Shown: positions 35,679 to 45,378, counted from the first letter of the stretch. The stretch: DNA of 54,354 nt from Bacteroidia bacterium (GCA_030427245.1 JAUHXA010000051.1:1-54354); one strand, 5' to 3'. Notes: a model not told the origin generated them from the letters alone. Translations and numbers: made by a program.

Positions 35679-35755
35679 GCTTGATTTTAAACTTTTCCAA
35701 TTGATAGGGCGTTTGTGCTTTATTTATTTTATCATTTCCCAAAACATCGTAAATC

Positions 35756-36457
35756 ATGCGAATTATTTTTTTATTAATGGTAGCCTTGATAGGCTTTGCA
35801 GCTTGTACCAATTCATCGGAACAAGCCAACAACGACACAAAAGCACCTGACACAGAAACCAAAACAGATGGTACTCCTGAAGCTCGAAGTGTAAGCGATA
35901 CCAAAGATGCTATCCAACAATTGGAATTGGGCGACAAACTGCCTATGGCAGATGTGGCTATGATGGACATTTCGGGTGAAAAAACAGCTCCCAAAGATGC
36001 TGCAATGGAAAACGGCCTTTTGGTTACATTTTCTTGCAATACATGCCCTTATGTAGTTGCTTGGGCAGACAGATATGTATCGGCGGCAAACCATGCGTTG
36101 AGCAAAAAAGTGGGCGTTTATACTGTTAACTCCAACGAAGCAAAAAGAGACGATGACGATTCTTATGATGCTATGAAATCGTATGCAGACGAGAACGGTT
36201 ACAAATTTTCGTATGTAGTAGATGAAAATTCTGCTTTCGCCAATGCTTGTGGTGCGACCAAAACACCTGACGTATTCTTGTTCAACAAAAACATGGAATT
36301 GGTCTATAAAGGTGCGATTGACGACAGCCCAAAAGATGCTTCCAGTGTTGAAGTTCCTTACCTCAAAAATGCGGTTGACAACATGATTGAAGGCAAACCG
36401 ATTGACCCTGGAACGACCAAATCTATTGGCTGTAGCATTAAACGTATCAAGGCTTAG
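35756..36457 (+). CDS. Thioredoxin-fold (redoxin) lipoprotein
   Basis: The 233-residue protein has a lipoprotein signal peptide with lipobox GFAAC (Cys17), then an acidic Asp/Thr-rich linker to about residue 50. The redoxin domain (about 55-215) has a CxxC site in SCNTCPYV (Cys94, Cys97) and the cis-Pro region KTPDVFLFN. The tail ends GCSIKRIKA, with a further Cys. Proteins of this type are thiol oxidoreductases or peroxide-handling proteins at the inner or outer membrane facing the periplasm. The substrate is unknown and no cytochrome-maturation genes are adjacent. A strong terminator follows. Confidence 0.87.
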   Translation: MRIIFLLMVALIGFAACTNSSEQANNDTKAPDTETKTDGTPEARSVSDTKDAIQQLELGDKLPMADVAMMDISGEKTAPKDAAMENGLLVTFSCNTCPYVVAWADRYVSAANHALSKKVGVYTVNSNEAKRDDDDSYDAMKSYADENGYKFSYVVDENSAFANACGATKTPDVFLFNKNMELVYKGAIDDSPKDASSVEVPYLKNAVDNMIEGKPIDPGTTKSIGCSIKRIKA

Positions 36458-36491
36458 TGAGTAGAGACTGTTTATCAGTTTACTGAAAAGT

Positions 36492-36530
36492 AAAAGGCTC
36501 AATTGTTTGGATAAAACAATTGAGCCTTTT
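36492..36530. terminator. Strong bidirectional terminator
   Basis: A perfect 17-bp stem (36492-36508 with 36514-36530) has a 5-nt loop, an A run on the left and a T run on the right. It separates the convergent redoxin and T9SS genes. Confidence 0.93.
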
Positions 36531-36572
36531 TATTTTAAGTTTTTACTGACCAATCGGCATATCACTGCTGCT

Positions 36573-38078
36573 TCAATACATCAACATTTTCTGTGTAATC
36601 ACTTCATTGTCTGTCTTCAACTGAACGAAATACATCCCTTGTCGAAGAGTACTTGCATTGAAGTGAAGGCGGTAAGCCTCTCCTGCTCGAGCGTCTTGGC
36701 TGAATAAGTTTTTGATTTCTTGTCCATTTACATCATAAACCGTTACTTCTACAAAAGTATCCGCAATGCTTAGAAATTCGATGTTGGTAGAGTAAGTAAA
36801 AGGATTGGGAAATACCACTACATTGGTCATATCTTCTACGACTGCCTTGTTTCTGCCTCTTGTTCTGGCAAATCCACTATCACGGTGAACATAAGCCAAG
36901 CCCGTAGTAAACAAATTGGGGCTGCTGCTATCCGTCACTTCAATACTATATGGACCACCTGCCAAATTCGTCATAGTAAAACAGCCTGTTTCATCCAGTT
37001 CGGTAACGATTTCATCGTTGGATGTTTCGATTAGGTAAGGCTGAGTCCCGCCTTCAATGCAGAATGTCACCGCCCCATCGTTTTTGTTCACACCCGTCTC
37101 AGGCGTTATTTCGACCTCATATACATCCAATAAGCCTCCTTCATTGCCATTCACTTCAGGCTTCGGATCGTTGGTAAAAGTACCCATCTTGCCGTCCTGA
37201 TCCATTGCTATTACTTTCCAATAGCTTTCGCCTGAATAGACTATTTCCAAAATTCCCTGTGCTGTTTCGTTCCAAAATACACCTCCATTCGTCTCCCACT
37301 GATAGGTGTAAGGACCTCTACCTCCACTAAATTTCAAATCTACAGTCGCTTTCGCAAATCGCCTAATTGTAGTACTTGGAGGAGTGATTGACAAGACCTC
37401 AGTGGAAAGGCTCACACAAGTTTTGAGGGTGAAAGCCAAATCTGAATACACTTCAAAGTGTTCATTTATAATACACTCATCTGTTCCATCAACCCATTCG
37501 TTGTTGCATTGATTGAAGATTTGGTCTAAAAAAGCCGCAGGTTCCATTTGTGGATTGTTGGGTGAAGATTGTACCCAATACCAGTTTCCACATTCGTTTC
37601 TCATAATCGGAAAAACAGATATCCAATACTTTCCAGAGTGAACCAAAGGGGGATTGTCAAAAACCAATTCAAAGTTAGGACTATTGGTATTGATAATACT
37701 CGGTACTTCTTCTCTCCAAATCAAATCACCAGGGAATCCATTGTCATCCGCATAGATTTCGGCAACCAAAGCTTCTACAATGGATACTCCACAGAACTCG
37801 CCTTCAAAATTGAGGAAAGAGAAAACACCATTGACATCTACTCCATCTATGACCCAATTTGTACCCTGTGGTACTTCAAAATCATCAGCCCCTTTGAAGG
37901 CTTTTCCTTGTGCAAACAATACAAACTGTTGAGAAGGTAAAAAGGCTTTTCCGTCAAAAGGTGTAGGAAAAGCAGGAGCTTGTTGTCTTAGGTTCTCATA
38001 AATACATTGAGCAGACATGTTGACGCTACTGCAAAGCATCAAACAACAAATACTTAGGGAAAGAATGGCTCTTTTCAT
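36573..38078 (-). CDS. T9SS-secreted protein of unknown function
   Basis: I start at the ATG at 38078 (501 residues), which gives a standard signal peptide (KRAILSLSICCLMLC, cleavage near MSAQ); the frame to 38147 adds an unlikely 23-residue lead. The N-terminal ~220 residues look like an all-beta domain with DDFEVPQGTNWVIDGVD and many Trp/Asn, similar to modules in Bacteroidota proteases and carbohydrate-binding proteins. An Ig/SprB-like segment (TYQWETNGG) and a second beta domain follow, then a type A T9SS sorting domain (about 425-501). No catalytic motif was seen. It is probably a surface or extracellular binding protein. Confidence 0.85.
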   Translation of the reverse strand: MKRAILSLSICCLMLCSSVNMSAQCIYENLRQQAPAFPTPFDGKAFLPSQQFVLFAQGKAFKGADDFEVPQGTNWVIDGVDVNGVFSFLNFEGEFCGVSIVEALVAEIYADDNGFPGDLIWREEVPSIINTNSPNFELVFDNPPLVHSGKYWISVFPIMRNECGNWYWVQSSPNNPQMEPAAFLDQIFNQCNNEWVDGTDECIINEHFEVYSDLAFTLKTCVSLSTEVLSITPPSTTIRRFAKATVDLKFSGGRGPYTYQWETNGGVFWNETAQGILEIVYSGESYWKVIAMDQDGKMGTFTNDPKPEVNGNEGGLLDVYEVEITPETGVNKNDGAVTFCIEGGTQPYLIETSNDEIVTELDETGCFTMTNLAGGPYSIEVTDSSSPNLFTTGLAYVHRDSGFARTRGRNKAVVEDMTNVVVFPNPFTYSTNIEFLSIADTFVEVTVYDVNGQEIKNLFSQDARAGEAYRLHFNASTLRQGMYFVQLKTDNEVITQKMLMY

Positions 38079-38318
38079 CGGTTTTAAATATTTAAGGATT
38101 GGTAAAATGAAAGTAAAAGGCGGGATTAAATTACAATTCTGTGACAAATTTACTACAAAACGAATCTTTTTTTAACTTTTTTCGTAGTCCATCAAAAAAC
38201 TTGAATATGAATCATAGATAAACAGGCTATAAAAAATTGATAATCTAATGAATACAAGCCATTTTTTGTATAAATCATAGGTAAAACAAAATCCACTGTC
38301 TTTGATTGAAGAATCGTT

Positions 38319-39848
38319 TTATTTGTTTATTTGTCCTCTCTTCAATGCATCTAAAGTTGAAGACGGAATATCTTTGATTTCCAAAATCATGAACCCATCT
38401 AGTACATCTGAAAAATTGGGATCGACATTGAAGCTGATGAAACGGGCATTTTGTTTGACATACTGCTTCAATAGTACAGGAATTTTGAAGTGATTGGGTT
38501 CGATGTCCTCAATAAAACTATCTAGGTTATTTAGTTCACCATTGAAGTTTCGCATCAAAGCTTTTACATCTATCTCTTTGGTTTTTATCTTAAAAGGCTT
38601 TCGAGGCTTTAAGTATTTTGCCAATTTTTTGTTGAAATAAAATTTCTTAATAAATGCTACAATTAGGCTTTTAGAAAGCTGTGAGTAATACTTACTGATG
38701 CTAACAGGACCATAAATATATTTGAAGTGAGGATTTTGGAGGAGAAAATGGACAATGCCTTGCCAGAGTAAAAATAGAGGTAATCGCTTCTTCTGATACT
38801 CAATTAACACATAAGAGCGCCCTAACTCCATAGACTCCTGCATAATGGGGTAAAATCCTTTTTTGATTTTGAAAAGGCTGTGAATATAAAAACCTTCTAT
38901 TCCCATTTTCGGAAAAATTTGATTGCCTTCACCAATTCGATATCCGCCCACGATTTGTTTGTTTTCGTTGTCCCAAATAATGAGTTGTTTGTAGTACAAA
39001 TCGTATTCATCTAAGTCACGTTTGTTGCCTGTTCCCTCTCCTACCGCCCGAAAAGTAATTTCTCGCAACCTTCCTATTTCTTGCAGCACATTCGGAATAT
39101 CTCTAGCATTGGCAATCAACACTTCATACTCACCTCGTTTTACCAACAGGTCTTTTGCCCTGATATTATTGATGTCTTGTTCTATCAACTCTGCTGCAAT
39201 CGGCGGTGCAATTTCTGCTTTTGGGCTTTCAGGGTCTAAAGGATTAAGGTATAACTGATTTACCTCCAATGAAGACCTCAAGGCAATGATTTTGGAGCGT
39301 ATAAATTGCCGAAAATGCCGCCCTTTCGCAAACTTTGCTTGCTCATTTACCTGAATGCACTTGCCAATCCTCAACGAAATAGAAATTGGGGGGCTCTCCT
39401 TTTGACTTGCATTTTTCAATCTTATGTGAATGGGAACTATCCCTAATTTCGCCTCCCAAATGATTTTGGTAAACCGTTTACTCTGTTGGTATTTTTTGGG
39501 TGATTTCCACTTTTGGGACAGCAGATCGTTCACAATCACAAAAGCCGTTGTTTGTTCCTTTAGGGTAGAAAACAATGCTGCTAAGTCTTTCACCTTACTT
39601 TTTGCAAGCGAAACAACTTTTACTTCTCCTTCAAAATCGCTCAATAGTCGGTGCATAACCAACACCTCCAAGTTATCGGACAAGGCATTGACAATCGCAA
39701 TGAAAGATACATTGTCCGGCAAATGTTTGCGTTCAAAGTCTTTTACTTCTAAGTTAATCTGTTGAGCTATTTGCGAAGCTACAATGTGTGTAGGTAGTTG
39801 TTTGATAGCAGTAGTGTTTTGAGAATGAACTGTCGTAATCTGCGACAA
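38319..39848 (-). CDS. OlsB/GlsB-like GNAT acyltransferase with degenerate N-terminal acyltransferase region
   Basis: This 509-residue protein has a C-terminal hemolysin/OlsB-type N-acyltransferase domain (about 245-430: REITFRAVGEGTGNKRDLDEYD, GGYRIGEG, ELGRSYV). That domain acylates an amino acid such as ornithine or glycine from acyl-ACP, the first step of aminolipid synthesis. Bacteroidota relatives carry a PlsC-like O-acyltransferase half in front. Here residues about 40-200 keep that general layout, but the HxxxxD and FPEGTRS motifs cannot be found. The O-acyltransferase step may be lost or moved to another protein. It is divergent from the OppA-type gene. Confidence 0.72.
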   Translation of the reverse strand: MSQITTVHSQNTTAIKQLPTHIVASQIAQQINLEVKDFERKHLPDNVSFIAIVNALSDNLEVLVMHRLLSDFEGEVKVVSLAKSKVKDLAALFSTLKEQTTAFVIVNDLLSQKWKSPKKYQQSKRFTKIIWEAKLGIVPIHIRLKNASQKESPPISISLRIGKCIQVNEQAKFAKGRHFRQFIRSKIIALRSSLEVNQLYLNPLDPESPKAEIAPPIAAELIEQDINNIRAKDLLVKRGEYEVLIANARDIPNVLQEIGRLREITFRAVGEGTGNKRDLDEYDLYYKQLIIWDNENKQIVGGYRIGEGNQIFPKMGIEGFYIHSLFKIKKGFYPIMQESMELGRSYVLIEYQKKRLPLFLLWQGIVHFLLQNPHFKYIYGPVSISKYYSQLSKSLIVAFIKKFYFNKKLAKYLKPRKPFKIKTKEIDVKALMRNFNGELNNLDSFIEDIEPNHFKIPVLLKQYVKQNARFISFNVDPNFSDVLDGFMILEIKDIPSSTLDALKRGQINK

Positions 39849-39942
39849 AATAACGAATTGATAGGCACTTTTTCACCTCGGCAGTTCGTTTATTTTGCTA
39901 CAAATGGACAATTGTGTTTTCACTACTCTCCACAAAATAAAC

Positions 39943-39950
39943 TATATTTG
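39943..39950 (+). promoter_or_regulatory. Putative -7 element for the OppA-type gene
   Basis: TATATTTG matches TAnnTTTG exactly, 32 nt before the ATG. A TTGTG at 39912 is present but too far for a standard -33 spacing. Confidence 0.42.
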
Positions 39951-39982
39951 TTTTTTTGAAAAAATCCCAATAACATATACGT

Positions 39983-41761
39983 ATGAACCAGCTGATCAAA
40001 TTTCTATTCCCGCTAATTACGGTTTTTGCCATCCTCACAGCCTGCAATAAAGATAACAACTCCTCTCAAAGTAGCGAAAAAGCGAATGTCAATCTAAAAT
40101 CTGCATCTGGCGGCGCTTATTATGGCGGTATTTTTAGAATGAACGAAGAAGAATACTTGAGAAGTTTGTACCCGTTGAATATTGGTGAAGTTGTAGGACA
40201 TCGAATTACCAACCAAATTTATGAAGGTTTGGTTATGCTTGATCAAGAAACGTTGAGAATTCAGCCTGCAATTGCAGAAAGTTGGGAAGTCAATGAGGAT
40301 GCAACTCAATATACTTTTACAATTCGCAAAGGAGTAAAATTTCACGATGATGAATGTTTTGAAGGCGGAAAAGGAACAGAAGTCACAGCAAAGGAGGTGA
40401 AGTATTGTTTAGATAGGTTGTGTAGTTATGCGACTGACAATAAGGGATATGACTTTGTGAAAGAACGGATTGTAGGAGCAGAAGCACACCATGAAGCAAC
40501 TAAAAACGGACAGAATCCTGAAGGTGGCGTTGAAGGGGTGAAGGTGATAGACGATTACACGATACAAATCAACCTTCAAAAACCTTTCAGTAGTTTTCTA
40601 CATATTTTGGCGATGCCTTTCGGCTATGTTTTCCCAAAAGAAGCGATTGATAAGTATGGGTTGGAAATGAGAAACAAAACGGTAGGAACAGGGCCTTTTT
40701 ACCTCAAACGCATTGCAGAAGATGAAGCCGTTCTTTTGCTAAAAAATCCGAATTATTGGGGTAAAGACGCAAATGGAAACCAATTGCCTTACCTGGATGG
40801 CATCCGTTTTTCGTTTATCAAAGACCAAATGTCTGCTTTATTGGAGTTCAAAAAAGGAAATGTGGACATGATTTACCGCCTACCTTTGCAGTTGACGGAT
40901 GAGATTGTGAACAGAGATGGAAAACTGCAAGGAGAATACACTCAATTTCAAATGCAGGAAAAACCTGCTATGAGTGTGCAGTATTACGGATTTTTGAATA
41001 CAGGCGATATGTTCAAAAATAAACTGGTGCGCCAAGCATTTTGTTATGCAATCGATCGTCAAAAGATTGTGGATTTTACATTGAAGGGGGCAGGCGTTGC
41101 TGGGAGTTATGGAGTTGTCCCACCTTCTTTTTCCAATTATGATGCTACCAAAATAAAAGGATATGACTACAACCCTGATAAAGCACGCCGATTGTTGGGT
41201 GAGGCTGGATATGAGAATGGGAAAGGCTTTCCGAAGGTAACACTGCAAATCAACAGCGGCGGTACTCGCAACGAACAAGTGGCAGAAGCGATTCAAAAAA
41301 TGATTTCGGAAACGCTGAATATTGATATTGATATCGTAAAAATGCCTTTTGCTCAACACTTGGAGAATACCGAAGCGGGAAAGTTCAACCTTTGGAGGGC
41401 AGGTTGGATTGCGGATTATCCCGACCCCGAAAACTTCCTGAATCTATTGTGGGGTGCACGTCTTCCCGAAGATCCAAGTCAAGGGACTCAGTACCTCAAT
41501 ACCTTCCGCTATCGCAGCGAAACTTTTGACAAATATTTTGAAGAAGCTTTGAGAACCGTAGATGAAGACAAACGTATGGAACTCTATCAGAAAGCCGATC
41601 AAACGGCTGTAAATGATGCGCCTTTGCTGCCAATTTATTACGACAAAGACCGTCGTTTGCTGCAATCGTATGTTCGGGCTTTTCCACAAAATGCGATGGA
41701 ATACCGCAATTTGAGAGCAACTTATTTTGTGCCTGATAGTGAGAAAGTGGCAGTGAAGTGA
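39983..41761 (+). CDS. ABC transporter substrate-binding lipoprotein, OppA/DppA type (SBP_bac_5)
   Basis: The 592-residue lipoprotein has a signal peptide with lipobox ILTAC (Cys21). A linker and the family-5 extracellular binding domain follow: YEGLVMLDQETLRIQPAIAESWEVNEDATQYTFTIRKGVKFHDD near the N-terminus, VGTGPFYLKRI in the middle, and FCYAIDRQKIVDFTLKGAG later. It binds oligopeptides or similar solutes and delivers them to an Opp/Dpp permease. No permease or ATPase gene is adjacent; the OppC-type gene at 5.5-6.8 kb is a possible partner. It is monocistronic apart from recX 91 bp downstream. Confidence 0.93.
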   Translation: MNQLIKFLFPLITVFAILTACNKDNNSSQSSEKANVNLKSASGGAYYGGIFRMNEEEYLRSLYPLNIGEVVGHRITNQIYEGLVMLDQETLRIQPAIAESWEVNEDATQYTFTIRKGVKFHDDECFEGGKGTEVTAKEVKYCLDRLCSYATDNKGYDFVKERIVGAEAHHEATKNGQNPEGGVEGVKVIDDYTIQINLQKPFSSFLHILAMPFGYVFPKEAIDKYGLEMRNKTVGTGPFYLKRIAEDEAVLLLKNPNYWGKDANGNQLPYLDGIRFSFIKDQMSALLEFKKGNVDMIYRLPLQLTDEIVNRDGKLQGEYTQFQMQEKPAMSVQYYGFLNTGDMFKNKLVRQAFCYAIDRQKIVDFTLKGAGVAGSYGVVPPSFSNYDATKIKGYDYNPDKARRLLGEAGYENGKGFPKVTLQINSGGTRNEQVAEAIQKMISETLNIDIDIVKMPFAQHLENTEAGKFNLWRAGWIADYPDPENFLNLLWGARLPEDPSQGTQYLNTFRYRSETFDKYFEEALRTVDEDKRMELYQKADQTAVNDAPLLPIYYDKDRRLLQSYVRAFPQNAMEYRNLRATYFVPDSEKVAVK

Positions 41762-41852
41762 TTGTTTTGAAAACTCAAATTCAAATTCAATGGTTTTGGT
41801 ATTATTCAAATAAATAAGAAATTGATTGTTTTGAATTAATTAAAAATCATAC

Positions 41853-42338
41853 GTGATAAAAAAACACATTACTCCAGAACAAGCTTTATCCAAACTCCAA
41901 CGCTATTGTGCCTATCGAGAACGTTGTCGACAAGAAATACGTCAAAAACTAAGTTCTTTGGGGTATTGGGGAGAACGTGCTGATGAGATTATGAATCAGC
42001 TGGAAGACGAACGTTTTTGGGATGAAGTGCGATTTGCACATGTTTTTGCTTCTGATAAGTTCCGATTGAAGCGGTGGGGACGCATCAAAATACGGCAGGG
42101 ATTGCAGCAAAAACAAGTACCTAAATCATTTATTGAAACGGCACTAAAGGAAGAAATTAAGGACGAAGATTATTGGCAAACGCTTTTGTATTTAGCAGAG
42201 AAGAAAAAAGAAACTTTGGGGCATATTTCTCAGCCGTTGGAGTTGAAGCAGAAGTTAATGCGTTTTTTACTGCAAAAAGGGTATGAGTCTAATTTGATTT
42301 GGAAAGTACTTGAAGTAGTGATAGACAAGAAAGAATAG
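41853..42338 (+). CDS. recX: RecX regulatory protein
   Basis: The 161-residue protein is built of three-helix RecX repeats. Diagnostic motifs are AYRERCRQEIRQKL in the first repeat, LEDERFWDEVRFAHVFASDKF in the second, and GRIKIRQGLQQKQVP linking them. RecX binds inside the RecA filament groove and limits filament growth and strand exchange. The start is GTG, followed at once by IKKHITPEQA, in line with relatives. No recA is nearby, which is usual in Bacteroidota. Its stop lies 9 bp from the convergent anti-sigma kinase gene. Confidence 0.92.
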   Translation: MIKKHITPEQALSKLQRYCAYRERCRQEIRQKLSSLGYWGERADEIMNQLEDERFWDEVRFAHVFASDKFRLKRWGRIKIRQGLQQKQVPKSFIETALKEEIKDEDYWQTLLYLAEKKKETLGHISQPLELKQKLMRFLLQKGYESNLIWKVLEVVIDKKE

Positions 42339-42347
42339 AGAAAAATT

Positions 42348-42779
42348 TTAGGAATTTGAATTTCCTTCCAATCTTTTGGTTAGTGAGCAGATAGTAACCT
42401 TGCCATCGTTGTAGTACTGAACTCGGTCCATGATTCGGTGCATCAACACCAATCCAAGTCCGCCTTTTTTTCGGCCACGTATATTGTCTTGAATATCACG
42501 CCTTGAAATATCGCTTTGATTGGGACAATTATAATCCCCTACATCGTAAATGTTTACCTGTATGGTATCCGTTTCAATCTTCAATTCTACCTTCAATCTT
42601 CGGCGTTGATCACATTCATTCCCATGAATAATGGCATTAGCACATGCTTCATCTACTGCCAAAACGACCTTGTTTTGGTCGGTTATGGACAAATTAGTAC
42701 CATCCAATTGTTTTGCCAAAAAAGAACGAATATGACAGAGATTATCTGTACAACAAGGTGTCGAATAATTTATTCTCAT
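42348..42779 (-). CDS. HATPase anti-sigma kinase-like protein, RsbW/SpoIIAB type
   Basis: The 143-residue protein is a single GHKL ATPase domain. The N-box is DEACANAIIHGN, the G1 region DVGDYN is somewhat variant, and the G2 region is KGGLGLVLMHRIMD. In partner-switching, such proteins phosphorylate a STAS antagonist and hold the regulated target. The start codon overlaps the stop of the upstream STAS gene by one base (TAATG), which implies translational coupling and fixed stoichiometry. No SigB-type sigma factor is in the window, so the target is unknown. Confidence 0.9.
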   Translation of the reverse strand: MRINYSTPCCTDNLCHIRSFLAKQLDGTNLSITDQNKVVLAVDEACANAIIHGNECDQRRRLKVELKIETDTIQVNIYDVGDYNCPNQSDISRRDIQDNIRGRKKGGLGLVLMHRIMDRVQYYNDGKVTICSLTKRLEGNSNS

Positions 42780-43111
42780 TAAAATGCCTGCTTTGCATCG
42801 TTTTCGTCGCTTGCAATATGGAAGATGTTATGGAGACCCAGTAGTTCAAAAATAGAATACACTGGCTTTTTCATATTGCAAAAAACGAAAGCGCCTTGAT
42901 TTTTTTGAAAATCTTCAATGTAGGAAATAAAAACCCCCAAACCCGCTGATGAAATGTACTCCAACCGTTTGCAATCTACAACGATTTTATAGCGTTCATT
43001 TTCAAAGGCTTTTTTAATGGCCTCATCCATTTCTATCGCCGAACTTGCGTCCAAATCACCCGCTATAGATAGTCTTAAAATCTCCTCTTGATAAAATTCA
43101 TTTATCTCCAT
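42779..43111 (-). CDS. STAS-domain anti-anti-sigma factor, RsbV/SpoIIAA type
   Basis: This 110-residue single STAS domain has the conserved loop YISSAGLGVF (52-61), which contains the phospho-acceptor serine position (Ser54/Ser55). When dephosphorylated it would bind the RsbW-like kinase and free the kinase's target. It is encoded between the PP2C phosphatase (214 bp upstream) and the kinase (1-bp overlap downstream), the classic order of a partner-switching cassette. Confidence 0.9.
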   Translation of the reverse strand: MEINEFYQEEILRLSIAGDLDASSAIEMDEAIKKAFENERYKIVVDCKRLEYISSAGLGVFISYIEDFQKNQGAFVFCNMKKPVYSIFELLGLHNIFHIASDENDAKQAF

Positions 43112-43325
43112 AAACCTAACCTCCTATGTGTATATGTTAAAAAAGTAAAAAAAGTTCCAAAAAAAGTGCAATTTCTTAAAAAAAAAATCGTTTTTTCCAA
43201 TTTTCTATCAAAAAAATACTATTAAAAATTGTTAAAACGATAAATGGCTGCAGTTCGTATCATTTTGAGTTGTTCAACAATATAGCAATAAAACAATCAG
43301 CGAAGCCAAACCATCTGACAATAAA

Positions 43326-45374
43326 TCAATCCAAATTTTTCACCTTCAACACCAAAACAGCTGTATCATCTTTGTGTAATCCGCTATCGGTAAACCCTTT
43401 GAAATCATTCAAAATGGCATTTTTTATCGCCTCTGCACTTCTTTGGTTGTGAACTTCCACGCATTTTTTGAGGCGTTGATATCCATATTGTTCATTTTCA
43501 TCAGAACTCCGCCCTTCTACCAAGCCATCGGTATACAAAACAATCACATCTCCTTCATTCAAAACACGTTCTTTCACCTCAATGAAGTTTCGATAGCTGT
43601 CGTTGCGGATGATTCCCAAGCCCATCCCTTCGCCGGCCAAATAATCAACAGATTGTGTGTTGAAGTCGAAATACAGCATTGGGCAATGTCCTGCTCGACT
43701 GTATTGAAACTTTCGCTCCGAAAAATTCAACATAATGTAAAAAAGGGTGATAAAACGTTTTTTCTCCAAACAATTGGAAATCGCTCGGTTTGCCATCGTC
43801 AAAAAATGATTCGGCGTGATGGATATTTGTATCAAAGACTGAAAGATACCCTTCATTTGTGCCATGTGAAAAGCAGCCGAAGTTCCCTTACCCGACACAT
43901 CTCCAATCACAATCGCCAACTGGTCTTTTTTGCGTTGATTGAAGTCGTAATAATCGCCTCCCACCTCCTTTGCAGATTCGTGAAAAACCGCTATTTCAAA
44001 ATAATCACTTTCAGGAAAATTTTGAGGCATTAAGTCCGCTTGTACTTTTTGGGCTATCTGCAATTCCTCTTTATACCGAGCCGATTCAATCGTTTCTTGA
44101 AGCAATTGAATATTTTCAAATGCCAATTTGGATTGGTCTATATAACCCCGAACCATGTTAATCATATATTCATCAAACCCCTCGGGAAAGGGCTTGACCA
44201 AAGAAATCGTTGCCAATAATTGTTCATTCTTATCGAAAATGGGAAAAATAATCAGCGATTGAAACAAAGATTGTTTGTCTGTAAACACCTTTGCTTTGAT
44301 AAGGTCGGGAAAATAATAATAGGGTTTTTCATCACTTTTTGCCTGCAATAAGTCGTGAAACCCAATTTTAGCATTGATGAGTTCGATTTGTTCTTGATAA
44401 ATATTAGAAGTGTGTACGGTCTGCGGAACCGTTTCGTATTGCAGCATCAACCATCCTGCATTGCTCTGTGTATTTTTATAACAAATATTGAAAAGGCGTT
44501 CAAAAATTTGTTCCTCACTTTCCCTGTTTTGCAGGGCTTGACTCATTTCCTGATAGCTGCGAATCTCTGTATTTTGCTCTTCAATAACCGATGAAATGGG
44601 CAGATTGAATACCAATGCAAACATGGACAACAGCCCATAAGCAGTTGCGCTTCCACTCAACAATAGTAAGAAAGGATTGCAGTAAAAAGGGCTGATCAGA
44701 CCATCTGCAATACTGCCCATTCCTATCATCTTTTGAATCACTGCAAGCGAGATAAGATTGATTGTCAGCAAGAAAAAAACCGACAACCATTTTACCCGCA
44801 TCTTCAAATCTGCAATCCACTTGATGCGAAATAACAAAGGGAAAAAGACCAAAAAGCCTGCAATGACCATCACCTTCCATACGATTTCGGGTAAGTGTAG
44901 GTGTTCTATCATGGCAATGGCAGAAAGCATTAAAATGATGATGAACAAGCCCCACTGACGTATCACCATATTGTCTTTTCGATGAAAAATCAACTTGCGG
45001 TAAAGCATAATACTCACCAAAAAATAAACAAACGTAGCTCCAATAACTACCAAATCTATGACTTGGCTGCTTTTAGTGTTTTCCAACTCAAAGACTCCAA
45101 AGTATAGCAACAGGGGTTCAGAAATAATTAAGCCCAAAGAAACCATGCCCACTATGATGATACGCGTGAAAAGTCTTTCGACATTAAAGATGGTGGCATA
45201 TCTATAATATTCGTTCATCGAAAGAAAATGAGTCAGAATAGATATGCCAAATAAACCTCCCAAAGTCAATGGGTTAACAAACCATAGATGTTCCTGAACC
45301 GACACCCCCACAAGGGTCAGCAGAAAACATATAATGCTAATAAACAAATAGATTTTATAGCGTTTGGCTATCAT
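43326..45374 (-). CDS. Membrane-bound SpoIIE/RsbU-type PP2C phosphatase with 7-8 TM sensor
   Basis: Started at the ATG at 45374 the protein has 682 residues; a longer frame to 45542 would run through the divergent rlmD gene. Seven or eight membrane helices fill the N-terminal ~270 residues. A GAF-like domain (about 290-440), a coil, and a PPM phosphatase domain (about 460-682) follow. VGGDYYDF, IGDVSGKGTSAAF, YTDGLVEG and KDDTAVLVL hold the metal aspartates. It should sense a membrane or external signal and dephosphorylate the STAS protein encoded next. Its start is 16 bp from the divergent rlmD start. A TATCTTTC on the minus strand near 45403-45410 is a weak -7 candidate. Confidence 0.9.
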   Translation of the reverse strand: MIAKRYKIYLFISIICFLLTLVGVSVQEHLWFVNPLTLGGLFGISILTHFLSMNEYYRYATIFNVERLFTRIIIVGMVSLGLIISEPLLLYFGVFELENTKSSQVIDLVVIGATFVYFLVSIMLYRKLIFHRKDNMVIRQWGLFIIILMLSAIAMIEHLHLPEIVWKVMVIAGFLVFFPLLFRIKWIADLKMRVKWLSVFFLLTINLISLAVIQKMIGMGSIADGLISPFYCNPFLLLLSGSATAYGLLSMFALVFNLPISSVIEEQNTEIRSYQEMSQALQNRESEEQIFERLFNICYKNTQSNAGWLMLQYETVPQTVHTSNIYQEQIELINAKIGFHDLLQAKSDEKPYYYFPDLIKAKVFTDKQSLFQSLIIFPIFDKNEQLLATISLVKPFPEGFDEYMINMVRGYIDQSKLAFENIQLLQETIESARYKEELQIAQKVQADLMPQNFPESDYFEIAVFHESAKEVGGDYYDFNQRKKDQLAIVIGDVSGKGTSAAFHMAQMKGIFQSLIQISITPNHFLTMANRAISNCLEKKRFITLFYIMLNFSERKFQYSRAGHCPMLYFDFNTQSVDYLAGEGMGLGIIRNDSYRNFIEVKERVLNEGDVIVLYTDGLVEGRSSDENEQYGYQRLKKCVEVHNQRSAEAIKNAILNDFKGFTDSGLHKDDTAVLVLKVKNLD

Positions 45375-45378
45375 TTTG

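Noticed and set aside
35813-36502. 229-codon minus-strand ORF
   Set aside because: Antisense to the redoxin lipoprotein gene, which has a signal peptide, CxxC site and terminator supporting it.
43443-44033. 196-codon plus-strand ORF
   Set aside because: Antisense shadow of the PP2C phosphatase domain, whose motifs are intact on the minus strand.
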